A stretch of 64,000 nt of DNA from assembly GCA_018340805.1 (NCBI GenBank), contig JACMZG010001913.1, forward strand, positions 42,610,881 through 42,674,880. The letters are read 5' to 3'. Source of the DNA: Microvelia longipes (lineage: Eukaryota > Arthropoda > Insecta > Hemiptera > Veliidae). Below are positions 1 to 10,876 of this stretch, in pieces. Both the position numbers and the translations under genes were made by a program. Numbering within the stretch: position 1 is the first letter of the stretch; the number at the start of each line of letters is the position of its first letter. The notes under the pieces are model-generated. The model was not told where the DNA came from, did no database searches, and was given only the letters and a program-made list of their open reading frames with translations.

Positions 1-600
1 ATAAAACCTCTCTGGCTTGGGGCCTCCGACTATACTAGTAGTAGTATACTACACCTTTAGTAGTATACTATACTAGTAGTAGTATACTATACCTTTAGTG
101 GTATACTATACTAGTAGTAGTATACTATACCTTTAGTAGTATACTATCCTAGTAGTAGTATACTATACTGTACTCGAATTATAGGTAAAATATTCGTTAT
201 ATTCATTTTTAGGTTGATTATAACAAAATATGTACCATTTGTAAGTAAAAAATATATTACAACTCTGACTGGGGGCCTCCAAATGATGATTTTAATATAT
301 TCTATACTATGCTATAATGAGGCTCTAATTATAGGTAAAATACAGTACAACTTTTTACTGGGGCTCAGCGACTTCATAATGCCAAGAAAGACTATAATAT
401 GCTCTAATGGAGCTCCATTTGTAGGTAAAAGATGCAGCACAACTCTGGCTGAAAGCCCCGCGACTTGATGATGTTAAGAAAGCCCATACTAAGCTCTAAT
501 CAGGGCCCCGTTTGTGTGTAAATGATACAGTACAACTTTGAATAGAGGCCTCACAACTTGACAATATTAAGAAAATCCATACTAAACCTCAATTGGGCCC
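1..600. repeat. Decayed tandem repeat, unit about 92 bp
   Basis: Recurring blocks of the form GCTCTAAT, GGGCCCC, TTTGTAGGTAAAA, CAGTACAACT, GGGGCCTC and GACTTGATGATGTTAAG are spaced roughly 80-92 bp apart (GCTCTAAT at about 322, 401 and 493). The units have diverged and carry no ORF of note. A shorter 38-bp array interrupts the block near its left end. Confidence 0.55.
32..172. repeat. 38-bp tandem minisatellite
   Basis: About 3.6 copies of a 38-bp unit containing ACTAGTAGTAGTATACTA and CCTTTAGTAGTATA. The unit is made of TAGTA and TATAC words and is nearly self-complementary. Confidence 0.85.
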
Positions 601-723
601 CTATTTGCATAAAAATAATATAGTAAAATTTCAACTTTGGATTTTAATTTTAATAATTCGCCCTCATCGGCGGGTGCCCCCACTCGTAATGCGGGCCCAT
701 AAATATGCCATTGCAGGAATTTT

Positions 724-1048
724 CGTCATTGCAGGAATAAATAGCAAATTTTCAATGTTGACGCCGTTCAGGGTTTGTTATCTATAATGTTCACCGCCTG
801 TTCCGATTCCTGCAATGACGTAACTCACCATTCATAAAAAACAGGTTATTACCTCGGAATGCGTTTGGTTTGTTTACATCGAATCACCTCAAGATGTTAG
901 AAATTTAAGGTGATTCAATTCGATGTATACAAACCAAACGCATTCGGAGGTTATAACCTGACTTCTTTATGAATGACGTGTGACGTCATTGCAGGAATCG
1001 GTATAGGCGGTTAACATTGAAAATTCACTATTTATTCCTGCAATGACG
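724..1048. mobile_element. Foldback MITE, long terminal inverted repeats
   Basis: The left end begins CGTCATTGCAGGAAT and the right end is its complement ATTCCTGCAATGACG. The inverted arms run nearly the whole length, including a GCGTTTGGTTTGT block at about 862 mirrored at about 933. The left arm holds roughly 25 extra bases. No coding sequence is present. The arms are similar enough to imply fairly recent amplification. Confidence 0.75.
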
Positions 1049-1175
1049 TGAATTCCGACAGTAACCAACAAATTTCATTCATAAGAACCCTCCAATTATA
1101 TCACCTTATAAACTCTATCAGCTTGGAACCACCTTATAAATGTCTGAAATCAGGGATTCATGTCACTTATAATAC

Positions 1176-1335
1176 GCCACACAGTTAAAATCAGTTGACA
1201 GCGTGGAAAAATAATGCGAAAGAGCCAATGAGGTTAGCCCTGGATGTTCAATCACGCCCTCAATTTCAAATCAGGCCAACCATATTGGTTCCTTAACTCT
1301 ATATTCCTGCGCTGTCAACTAATTTTAGCCGTGTC
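1176..1335. mobile_element. Short foldback element (TTGACAGCG family)
   Basis: Ends are inverted: AAAATCAGTTGACAGCG on the left, CGCTGTCAACTAATTTT on the right. A third partial copy of the same terminus lies at about 12938-12972. A separate perfect hairpin with GTCTATCTAC and GTAGATAGAC follows at 1332-1357. Confidence 0.6.
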
Positions 1336-1721
1336 TATCTACTATAATGTAGATAGACAAAATCTGCGGGTATTCCTTGTGTATGTGTTGTAAGCTAATA
1401 ACAATAACCCTGCTTCATCTCTTATAAGGGAATGAAAATAAATGGGTTTTCACCGGACTCTGATATTTAATTTTCCCCTTTTCTGGAAACACTCCAAACA
1501 ATCTCTGGTTTTCCTTTTATCAGTTTTAATTCAACAGGTTATCAGATAATTGTTTGGCAACACAATATCACTGAAACGTGCGCCAGTAGAAACGTGTTTC
1601 TGATAGCAAAGTAGACCCATACAAAAACAACCCCTTTGAAGTTTGACGTAACTAAAATCAGTTTGTTGTGTGGTCCTAAATATAACAAAATATATAACTA
1701 AGGATTGAAGTTTTCAACCAG

Positions 1722-1935
1722 AAAAAATCGGATACGGGGTCCCTCGGAACTTATTCCCACTGCATCAAATTAGCTACATTTATTCGTTCTACCTTGGACT
1801 CGCTTCGCTCGACCTCTGATATTAAATACAGTGATTATATTTCCAGCGGTTACTCGTCCAAGCACAGACCTCGCTCGATGATACATAACTTTTATGATCC
1901 AACTAAAATCATAGAGATGCTTGCCTTATTGAAAT
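1722..1935 (-). mobile_element. 5S rRNA-derived repeat, minus copy
   Basis: Reading the minus strand, positions 1902-1841 resemble the internal-promoter half of 5S rRNA (GATCA, then a degraded TTAAGCAGC-like block, CGAGCG, and a GATGGGTGACCGC-like block). The 3' body follows, with the GAGCGAAGCGAG word and the shared end GTACCCCGTACCCGATTTTT, here degenerate. The upstream part of the longer family is mostly missing. Confidence 0.65.
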
Positions 1936-1959
1936 GAAACGTATTATACCTTTTATTGC

Positions 1960-2190
1960 GTAAAGGGATACATACACTTGTTATATCATATTTCAGCTTA
2001 ATTGTTGTTTTTTCAGATTTGTTCAAATTTTTAAAGGACGTACACAAGTCAATCGATAATAAATTAACTAATGTTTTTTATCAAAGGAAAATAATGGGTA
2101 ATGGGATAGGCGTTATGGCAGAAGTCAAACCTCTGACCATGACCAAAATTTGTTTCAAAAGTCCCTAATCACGAAAAAGCGTTTCGTGAA

Positions 2191-2261
<71 letters not shown>

Positions 2262-2720
2262 CGTCCTGACCATTTTTCAACTCATATGCCCAAAAAACAT
2301 AGACTCCCCACTTGAAATATGTTGCTTACCTGCCGTATAGGCTTTTAGACCCAAATGAAGACGTGTCCACTTCGGACCACTTTTATTCGATCTAACACAT
2401 AACAACACAAAACGATACCCTACTCGAAATTTAATATTCATCGACCAAAATTTTGAAATTTTGGTTTTTGGTAATTTACAATGATTTTTTTCGACTTTTT
2501 GGTCACTTAGAGTGGTCGGGTCGTCCTTGGGACCGATTTCATTCGATTTAGTTTCAAATGAATAGTAACCCTGAATTTTGCCGATTTTTGAAAGTGTCGC
2601 AAAACGTATTTTTCGTCATTAGGGACCTTAAGAACGGATTCGTGTCGTTGTCCGAGGTTTACCTTCCGCCATGACGCCTATCCCATTAGACAATTCATTC
2701 CCAAAGGAAATATGCTATAA
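1960..2720. repeat. Dispersed repeat copies in opposed orientation around a (TA)n tract
   Basis: The plus copy at about 1970-2195 contains TAATGGGATAGGCGTTATGG and ends in GAAGTTTTATATA. A minus copy at about 2278-2720 contains the complementary GACGCCTATCCCATTA. A further plus copy is at 8090-8270. No coding capacity was recognised; an ORF reading through 1956-2168 is not conserved. Confidence 0.6.
2195..2260. repeat. (TA)n microsatellite
   Basis: Uninterrupted alternating TA of about 65 bp at the inner edge of the dispersed repeat. Confidence 0.95.
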
Positions 2721-3244
2721 TAAATTACTTTTACTAAGTAAAACTAAAGATATAAAATTAAATAAAACCTTTATTGCGGTTACACTATTGGATAAAACCC
2801 TAATTTGAAAATTTCAGACTCCCCTAAAAACTTTGACTTCATGAAAATGTTGGTACTTTTAAACAATGTTACCTCTTCAAATTATAAATTAATTTAGGAG
2901 AATAGTTGGAGTAAATAATATAGATTCAATGTCTGTAACAAAAAGTTTCACCTGCGTGTACTACTTTGCGTTGGAAATTTATTGAATCGAAGTTAGCGTG
3001 GGTTCGAATTTCCATTTTGATTTATTCTTACTTTTCGTTTTTAGGGTAATTTAAGGCACTTCAAGTCGGATTCAACTCCTGTATCTTGTGTTCTACACAA
3101 TTCAGTATTTATTTGCACAATTAGGCGTTGTCTACAATTAGGTCTTTATCTCATTTTTAGATTGTCCAAAGAAACAAATACCTTATAAGGTTGGGTCATG
3201 AAAGAAAGGAGGTGAATTATTTTTAAGATGGAACTGACTGAACA

Positions 3245-3271
3245 TATATATATATATATAATATATATATA

Positions 3272-3328
<57 letters not shown>

Positions 3329-3338
3329 TATATATATA
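3245..3338. repeat. (TA)n microsatellite, interrupted
   Basis: Alternating TA with a few phase breaks. Any reading frame across it gives only Ile-Tyr repeats. Confidence 0.95.
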
Positions 3339-3339
3339 A

Positions 3340-3780
3340 CCTGGTCCCAAGTCGATACGACCACTCTAAGTGACCAAAAAGTCGAAAATTAATAATCTTT
3401 ATTTGTATGTAACATATAGTTTTTTTCAAATTATTCTATGCAAAAAATACAAAACACGTAGTTAAAAAAAATTAAACTAGTCCTCTTGAGTTAGAATAAA
3501 TAATAATTAATTCAACTTGCCTTTATAAAATGAAGTACATAAAAAAATCATTGTAAATTACCAGAAACCAAAATTTTGGTCGATGAATATTAAAATTTTG
3601 AGAAGGGTGTCGTTTTTTTATGCATTTTTGGGCACCAAATCTAATAAATTCGCTCCGAAGTCGATGCGGCCACTCTGAGTGCCCAAATGTCGAAAAAACG
3701 GTGGTCAATACCAGAAAACCAAAACACTTGGCCTCTAAACATATATCTAGTGGGAAGTCATTTTCCATCGTTTTTAGACG
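3340..3780 (+). repeat. Fragments of the 2278-2720 repeat family
   Basis: The words ACCACTCTAAGTGACC, AAATCATTGTAAATTACC and TTTTGGTCGATGAATATT match the complement of 2400-2560. Two fragments (about 3340-3400 and 3540-3780) are joined head to tail with divergence. Nothing coding is recognised. Confidence 0.6.
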
Positions 3781-3781
3781 T

Positions 3782-3862
3782 GTGAGTGTAATGGTAATTG
3801 TCCGGAGTCAATAAGAGCACTCAAACTTAGGGTACCTGGATTCCAATCCCCGTAGGGGCGCT
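3782..3862 (+). mobile_element. tRNA-derived SINE head, fragment
   Basis: GTGTAATGGTAATTG resembles a Pol III A box and GGATTCCAATCCCC resembles a B box, with tRNA-like spacing. No complete acceptor stem is seen, so this is a SINE head rather than a functional tRNA. Confidence 0.45.
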
Positions 3863-3954
3863 GATGTTTTATCGTTTTTTTTTACATTAAATTAGTTTAA
3901 TTATAACGATAATTTTTTATCGTTATTTTTTAGTTATAAGTTTATAACTAAAAA

Positions 3955-4402
3955 CAAATTCTGGCACGGTGGTCCGCATGTTGGGCGAATTACCTTTGGG
4001 ATGCGTGTTTCCGTACTTAACAAGCCACTTGTTGCTTTAGGTTCCGATTCTAATTTAGAACCTAAGAAGTTACTTATTTGTCAAGCACTGCTCGCAACTC
4101 ATTTTGTCTGCGCTAAATCCTTTAAAAATAAACAGCAACTAAGCTTTAAACTAGTGCAAAAAAGTGCGTACTTCTAATTTTAGAGGCATAGTTTTGTACA
4201 ACCAACTGGATAATTATGCGCATTTCCTTTGAAAAATAAAGACAAAATGAGTTGCGAGCAGTGCTTGACAAATGATTAACTGCTTAGGATCTAAAGCATG
4301 AACCGGAACCTAAAGGAAGATATGGGTTGTTAGGTACGAAATCACGTATTACAAATGAAATTCGCCAAACATGGGGACCACCGCGACAGAATTTTTATAA
4401 AA
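3955..4402. mobile_element. Foldback MITE, long inverted arms
   Basis: The left arm has CGGTGGTCCGCATGTT, TTAGGTTCCG and GTCAAGCACTGCTCGCAACT. The right arm carries the complement (AGTTGCGAGCAGTGCTTGAC, CGGAACCTAAAGG, ATGGGGACCACCGCG). The unpaired centre is about 120 bp. No ORF belongs to it. Confidence 0.7.
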
Positions 4403-4815
4403 ATACGCTTTCACGGTTATATATACTCAACCAAGCGACGTCGCAAAGCAACCACGCTAGTTTCAGATTTTGGTTTTTAAAATTTTGCGTTGAGGCAAAA
4501 TGTAGGACCCTTATTAGTAGTTATAAAATATAATGTACACGGTACCTCTCGCTTGGCGTGCGAGTGGTAATGCGTTCGTTGCTTGGCGCCTCCATCACTT
4601 GTAAAAGCGGGCTCTCCGTACAATTACCTTTCATAAGGCTGTAGTATTTATTTTATTATACTTATTTAACAATATTTGTTAGTTAAATAATTATACGTCG
4701 TGTTGTGAGTTAAGGGTTTTGTACATTTTCAAATATTTCATGAATTTGATCTTGTGTATTTGAGTAATTCATCTTTTAATACATTTTTATAAGTCGTTCT
4801 TGCTAACGTCTCACG

Positions 4816-6201
4816 ATGTTTGGTTCTGCTGAATATTCAGACATGCTGATGGTTTAGGGCAGTGGTTCTCAACGTGAGCGCTGGCGCCCCCCAGGGGGCG
4901 CTTGAAGAATTTAGGGGGTGCTGAGACGTAAGGGGGCAAGTGAGGGGGCGGTGAGACGTTTGGGGGAATGATGGGAGTTATTGGCAAATGTAGAGAAATA
5001 TTATTTTAAGTTTTGCGAAGGATCTGACGTATAAACTAATTTAAATATCATGTAAGATGTTAAAAAATAAATAAATTTTATTTAAGGGTCCTGATAAATA
5101 AAACACCCTTAAAATTTCAACTTAACTGATCTCAGTTGTATTGAACCACTGACTATGTACAGAGTGAGCCAAAAACATAAGTTTTTGAGCGCCTGGGGTG
5201 CTGCCCCAGCAAGAGATACTTAGGTGTGGTTTGCGGGGCCTAAAAACTAAATTTTTTACAAAAAAATAATACTTATGGCTACAAAACGGATAAAGACACA
5301 AACTAGTGCTATGATGTATAAAAATTGGGCCTTCAAAACAGTTGTTTTGAAACAACTTTACGTGATTCAATATTATGGGGTTAAAGAGAAGACGTTTGTG
5401 GCTAAACTAATGGAGGTAAACACTACAAGACCTCTAAAAATCCTTTTATTGGTCCAGTCAGTATGTAAACATACTCAATTTTATTAAATATACTAAATAT
5501 GTGTAATATTGGTTATTAGTTGTTTAATTTCCTTAACTTAGAATATTAACACAAGCAATTAAATAATGTATTGGCTATACAAAGATAATTAGCAGGTAAT
5601 TTGGATACTGGTTTATCACCTTATAAGATAGGGGGGCGATGATACACGCAAGGTACTTAAAAGGGGGCAATGAGTAAAAAAAGGTTGAGAACCACTGGTT
5701 TAGGGTTACTGCTCTGGTGATCGCAAAGCTACGGAGACGGAATACGCAATTAGATTTCCGAATCGTGCCCATCCGTGCTCTAAATCATTTCAAAGATTCT
5801 ACAATAGAATGCGAGATACGTTTCCTTGCTTTGAAAGTAGGAAAGAGGTAAGACATTTAAATGAAAGTGTTGTGGAACATTTTGATGCTAATCCAAACGC
5901 AAGTGTTAGGCGTACTGAGTTAGGACTAAATATCCCCATGTCAACTGTATGGAGAACCCTTAGAATGGACGGCAGACATCCAGATCACTACAAGCCAGTG
6001 CAGGCTTTATTACCGGGGGACTTTAGAAAGGAAGTAACGTTCTGCGAGTGTTAAATCGAATTTGAGGCCAATGACCACCACGATAAGCACATTTTATGGA
6101 CAGACGAAGCCACTTTCACTGGAAAAGGAATCGTTAACTACCATAACCAGGACGATTGCCAGCATGAAAACCCTGACGCAACAAAGGAAAATTTATTTTA
6201 A
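4816..6201 (+). pseudogene. DDE_3-type (DUF4817-like) transposase, broken and truncated
   Basis: Open reading from ATG at 4816 encodes the N-terminal helix-turn-helix region typical of insect transposases with a DUF4817 domain plus a DDE_3 domain. It is interrupted by the hAT-type element at 4860-5697, then continues in frame with an RFPNRAHP-like segment, a second HTH (PMSTVWRTLRMDG), the VQALLPGDFRKEV linker, an in-frame stop at 6052, and the first catalytic block LWTDEATFTGKG with NYHNQ. Reading is lost near 6201, well before the remaining catalytic acidic residues, so the protein is less than half complete. Family assignment rests on the linker and the WTDEATF block. It is non-functional: one insertion, stop codons and a missing C-terminus. 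Confidence 0.75.
4860..5697. mobile_element. Non-autonomous hAT-type element
   Basis: Termini are inverted CAGTGGTTCTCAAC and GTTGAGAACCACTG, the ending typical of hAT elements. The 8-bp sequence GTTTAGGG directly flanks both sides (4852-4859 and 5698-5705), as expected for hAT insertion. The 838-bp interior has G-run-rich subterminal regions and no transposase. It sits inside the coding sequence of an older transposase. Confidence 0.93.
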
Positions 6202-6254
6202 TATGAGTCCTACATTAATGTCAGGATGAGATTAATTAATCATTGTTTGGCCCA

Positions 6255-6350
6255 TATTAGTAGCCGCGAAGCGGCAACAGGGAAGAACCGAGCCGCGAAG
6301 CAGCCCAATTGGCCGAAGCAGCCCAATTGGCCGATACCACCTAGAGGCCA
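6255..6350. repeat. GC-rich GCGAAGC hairpin fragment
   Basis: Contains AGCCGCGAAGCGGC and two CCCAATTGGCCGAAGCAG units. The motif type matches the hairpin clusters at 39350, 40830 and 58950. Confidence 0.5.
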
Positions 6351-6354
6351 ACTA

Positions 6355-7330
6355 TAATTTTAAGCTAACTGTTAATACCCAAAAAACCTCTTCATACCAC
6401 CACTAGCTATAGAACAAAACAAATATATTATTCCTATGTTTATCAAAACTGATTAGTTGTATTTTGACTAACATAATTTTAACATTTTGGTTTATTTTTA
6501 AAAGCTCATTAGCAAAATTAGTTTTAAGGTCCTAAAGCCAATATCACGAAAAACTATGAAAGTTCGGTAGTAAAACGATTTTCGAGTTTTTCGGTTTTCG
6601 GTTCAAATAGATTTTACTACGAATTGAAAGGAAAGGTTTAGGTCGGCTTTCCTTTTTTATCTTGATTTTCCTTTCGGATTTTCCCATTTCTTCTTCTTGT
6701 TAAAAGAAAATTAGAGAGTCCTTTACCGTATTTTGAAGTCTTTTATGCCCCTTTCCGAGGTTTCCCCTGTCAATACAAATTGTTTGTTTAGGGTTTTTCG
6801 TGGGTTTCAGCTCGGAAATAGGAGATCGGGGGAGCCAAACAGCGAGCGAAACTGAGATCGAGCTAAGCGTCCAAAAACTAATTAAAAAAAATCAGAGATA
6901 TAAATCATTGTAAACCTTCCCCCCCACTGTATCGAGCTTTATTATACTTTCAGAATATTCATCCACAAGTTAATAAAGTTTCGCAAAGGGTCTAAATTAA
7001 GGGTAAATTAAGTTACATGATCTCGCCTTGTTAAATTTTAACGAGGTTCACACTTTCTTTATCAATATTTATTGGTATTTTCTATTTTTATAACCCAAAC
7101 GAATTTCATAAATATTATATTAGACACTGGTTTGCAGCCTGGCCATTTCAAATAGTATCGTATCCCTAAAGGAACGAGTGTAACAAAACAGATTTCGTTA
7201 AAACTTTATTTTTAGAGTTTGTCTTTTAATGCATTGCAGACTATAATTGAATAAAAGTTGGTAAATCGATAGTGGTAATGATATAAAAAATAATATAAGT
7301 AGCTAACTCATAATTAATATTTCAATCTAA
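6355..7330. other. No recognised feature
   Basis: AT-rich sequence with scattered short ORFs and no coherent similarity. The right end (about 7331) shares AGGTTGTATTTACCGCAAG with the edge of the element at 16448-16833. Confidence 0.5.
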
Positions 7331-7364
7331 AAGGTTGTATTTACCGCAAGTTAAAGAAGCATTG

Positions 7365-7472
7365 GAAGAATCAGCTACCGTCGATACTTGTTGTTGGATA
7401 TAAATATCCCTGGAGATTTATATCAGGGATATTTATATCCAACTGCAAGAATCGACGGTAGCTGATTCTTCG
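7365..7472. mobile_element. Short foldback, same terminus as 16448-16833
   Basis: Arms GAAGAATCAGCTACCGTCGA and its complement meet around TATAAATATCCCTGG, forming a near-perfect hairpin of about 49-bp arms. A poly(T) tract follows at 7474-7490. It appears to be the hammerhead-bearing family of 16 kb with its centre deleted. Confidence 0.7.
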
Positions 7473-7594
7473 ATTTTTTTTTTTTTTTTTAATTAACAAT
7501 CCTTATATTTAATAAATACATTTATAGTACATGCACATTTAAAATTTAAAAAAAAATAACATATAATAATATTAAAGAAAATACATTTAAATGA

Positions 7595-7665
7595 TAAGGA
7601 TACCTACCACTATAGGTATCCTTTTAATTAATATTTAAGGAAATATTTAATTAATATTTCCTTCG
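7595..7665. repeat. Two adjacent small hairpins
   Basis: AAGGATACCTA with TAGGTATCCTT, then AAGGAAATATT with AATATTTCCTT. Origin unknown; not a terminator in this eukaryotic context. Confidence 0.5.
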
Positions 7666-7914
7666 AATTCGCTTCAAAAAACATAATAAATATCTTTGTA
7701 TCCGTCCAATTAACAGCGTCATTAGTTTCAAACTGTAGCCCAGATAAAGCAATATTTTAAAGTAGGTTAGGTAGATTTTTCATGGAGATTTTTCCAATGG
7801 GGCAATCTAACGGGTCTAAACGCGTGTTCCAGGGTCAGAATTACATGTTTTTCCGTTTTAAGCAAATTCTTAAAATTCTTATACTGGCATTAGGTTGTTT
7901 GAATCCTAAAACGT

Positions 7915-8025
<111 letters not shown>

Positions 8026-8089
8026 TAGACCCTCTGTATGCCCATATCTTACTTATCTTCAAATGACTATTTCAGGGCAGGGTATATGA

Positions 8090-8267
8090 TATAACACTTG
8101 TTATATCATATTTATGCTTAATTATTTTATATTCAGCTTTTTTTTTAACTTTTTAAAGGACGCATACAAGTCAATTAATTAGAAAAAAAATTTGGTAATG
8201 GGATAGGCGTTATGGCGGAACTGACCATGACCAAAATCTGTTTCCAAAGTAGTTTCGTGAAGTTTTA

Positions 8268-8270
<3 letters not shown>
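8090..8270 (+). repeat. Copy of the 1970-2195 dispersed repeat
   Basis: Shares ACACTTGTTATATCATATTT, TAATGGGATAGGCGTTATGG and TTTCGTGAAGTTTTAT with the first copy. Like that copy it runs straight into a (TA)n tract. Confidence 0.7.
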
Positions 8271-8336
<66 letters not shown>

Positions 8337-8353
8337 TATATATGTGTGTGTAT
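8271..8353. repeat. (TA)n microsatellite with TG end
   Basis: Alternating TA with one phase break, then TGTGTGTGTA. Confidence 0.95.
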
Positions 8354-9590
8354 AGAGCCGCGATGACCTAAAGTACTTGACACAGCTAATCGAGCAACTT
8401 ATTAAGTCTCTATAAGACATAAGTCTCTATGTCGACTTATGGAAATCTTTCTAATAAACTGTGTCCTCCGCAATAGCGGAAGGATATACCAATAACCTGG
8501 TATATTAAAAGTCTGTTGTATTTTTTCGATGGTAGCGTTTTTGCAGTTTAATTTTTTCCATTTCTACTTTTCTTTATTATTAATTTAGGTAAAAAATGTA
8601 TTATATACTCATATAGTTCCTTACATATGTCCTGTAAGATTCAGGATTTATCCTCATCACTTATTCCTTTTACCAAGTTATACATTTTGGATCAGAAAAA
8701 AAGGAAAAAACCTTGTGACAGAACTGATGACTAAATCAGATATTCAAGCTTTTGAGGAGGAATAGGTCCTAATTAATACAAAAAAAAACTAATTTTGCCG
8801 AGCTTTCGATAAAGCTTAAAATAGAGGTCCCTATAAAGTTTTTTGTCTTAAATCAGATATATTATTTACAATATATTGCATTTATTTATTCACTCTATTC
8901 ATAATTTTTTATATAACATAGCCTATATTAACGAGGAAATAAAGTAGATATAATCTCATGTTGAAGTAGACAGTAACAATCTCTACTTGTCTACTTGTAT
9001 TACATTGAATATATTTTTATTTGATGAGGATGTGTCTTAAGAAGGAAACTCTTACAACCCTAGAAATGAACGTAAAGTAGATTTTCTAAAGAAAATATGA
9101 AGGTTTTCAAGGATCAAGAAAAGGATTCTCGAAAAGGATTATATTGATTTTATATGGAACAAGTAAAGGATTTTTTTTTATTCAGAAGTGGATTTGGTTA
9201 AATTTAGATATGATAAGACAGAATGTGGTTTCCTCTCACGGGATAATAAAAATCTTATAAATATTTTACAAGTGAGCTTGTTAAAAATCTCTCAATGTTT
9301 CTATAAGTAATCCAGATGTACAAATCAAAATAAATTGTGAAGACATAAGTTTATTTTTTTTATTGAATTACCAAAAGACATAGAGGCCTTTGGCTACTTG
9401 CCGCTTCGGCCCCCTTAGATGTAGTCTCTTTTTGTGAACACACGGCATTTTCCCACGTTTTTAGCGAATTTCCATCACTTATGTTGCTTTACGGGGTTGC
9501 AAAGTTCACTAGTTACTTAAAGTTACTAAGCCACTACCTTAAGTTGGCCTATGATGCATTTATATGAAGTAAGTAGTGACCTTCACAAGC
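8354..9590. other. No recognised feature
   Basis: AT-rich sequence with no ORF above background and no clear repeat match. A small GC-rich patch (CTTGCCGCTTCGGCC) lies at about 9395. Confidence 0.5.
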
Positions 9591-9649
9591 CATATATATA
9601 TATACACATATGCCTATGTATATAGGCATATATACATAGTCTATGAGAA

Positions 9650-9694
9650 GAACCTGGTCAAGCGCATTATGCCGTATATATAGAATATGTATAT

Positions 9695-9751
<57 letters not shown>

Positions 9752-10097
9752 ATATATTTAATGCTAAGGTTGGGCACTAAGAGGAATAAAATAACTACTG
9801 CTGTCTACTAATACACTATATTTCGCCCTCTACCTCAGGGCATATTCATGTAATCTACAACATAGATCAATACAAATATATTAGGTAAGGTAATGTTGGA
9901 ACTAAAACTTATTTTATTAATTATTAAATTATTAATTATTTTTATTTTATTATTATGGATTTTTAAAATAAATAAATTATATTACTTACAATTATAATTC
10001 TAGCATCTTAATGCTAATTGTCAATAAGATTATAATTTAAACAAAACGAATAATTTAAGTGGCAAACTGTAAGAACAATATGAGGAAACAAAAAAAT

Positions 10098-10155
<58 letters not shown>

Positions 10156-10189
10156 TAATATATATTATATATATATTACACATATATAT

Positions 10190-10233
<44 letters not shown>

Positions 10234-10284
10234 TTATATATATATATATATACAGCATAATGCGCCGTTGACCAGGTTCTTCTC
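9650..10284. mobile_element. AT-rich element with short inverted termini
   Basis: AGAAGAACCTGGTCA followed by GCGCATTATGC on the left is mirrored by GCATAATGCGC and TGACCAGGTTCTTCT at about 10254-10284. The interior is largely TA microsatellite (9687-9757, 10098-10252). Confidence 0.55.
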
Positions 10285-10289
10285 TTTTT

Positions 10290-10620
10290 AAGTAACCTTC
10301 TTTTGTTTTATTTACATTTTATGAATTGTTCTAAATGTACTTTTACTTAGCTTTACTTTTATTGTAATTTTTTTATTTTTGTGACTTTACGCTTAACGTA
10401 GTTCTCTGTAAGTGCTGGTTTTTGTTCTTCTTTTGTACTTTATTTACTGTAGCTTTGAGTTATTGATTTTACTTTTTGTAATTTTCTTGTCTCTCTATTG
10501 TTTTTGTTTATTATATAGTCTTCAGGTTGCCCTGATGAAGAGCATGTCCATGCTCGAAACGTTGGCACGAGAGAAGTGAGTGTGCTTTTATAAGCCTTAT
10601 CCTGATTCATTCGTAAGTTA
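10290..10620 (+). mobile_element. Penelope-like element 3' end fragment
   Basis: T-rich sequence like a Penelope 3' UTR leads into a hammerhead motif at 10528-10567. No RT or endonuclease ORF is attached. It abuts a CATA and TA microsatellite at 10622-10778. Confidence 0.5.
10528..10567 (+). ncRNA. Hammerhead ribozyme motif (HHR-a)
   Basis: Core CTGATGA at 10532, helix II GAGCATG/CATGCTC, then CGAAAC. Short helix I is TGCC/GGCA. Helix III would be a minimal self-complementary ACGT, which suggests cleavage as a dimer. One extra nucleotide lies between the core and helix II, as in the other copies here. Confidence 0.6.
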
Positions 10621-10621
10621 T

Positions 10622-10720
<99 letters not shown>

Positions 10721-10724
10721 ATAT

Positions 10725-10778
<54 letters not shown>
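10622..10778. repeat. (CATA)n(TA)n microsatellite
   Basis: CATA repeats followed by about 130 bp of TA with several phase breaks. Confidence 0.95.
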
Positions 10779-10781
<3 letters not shown>

Positions 10782-10876
10782 GTAAAGAGAAGAAAAAAAT
10801 AGATTTTGTCTTGACCTAGGTAGTTACTGGGCACTGATAATTTTATATTTCTAATCTTTCCTGGGATAATATAAAA

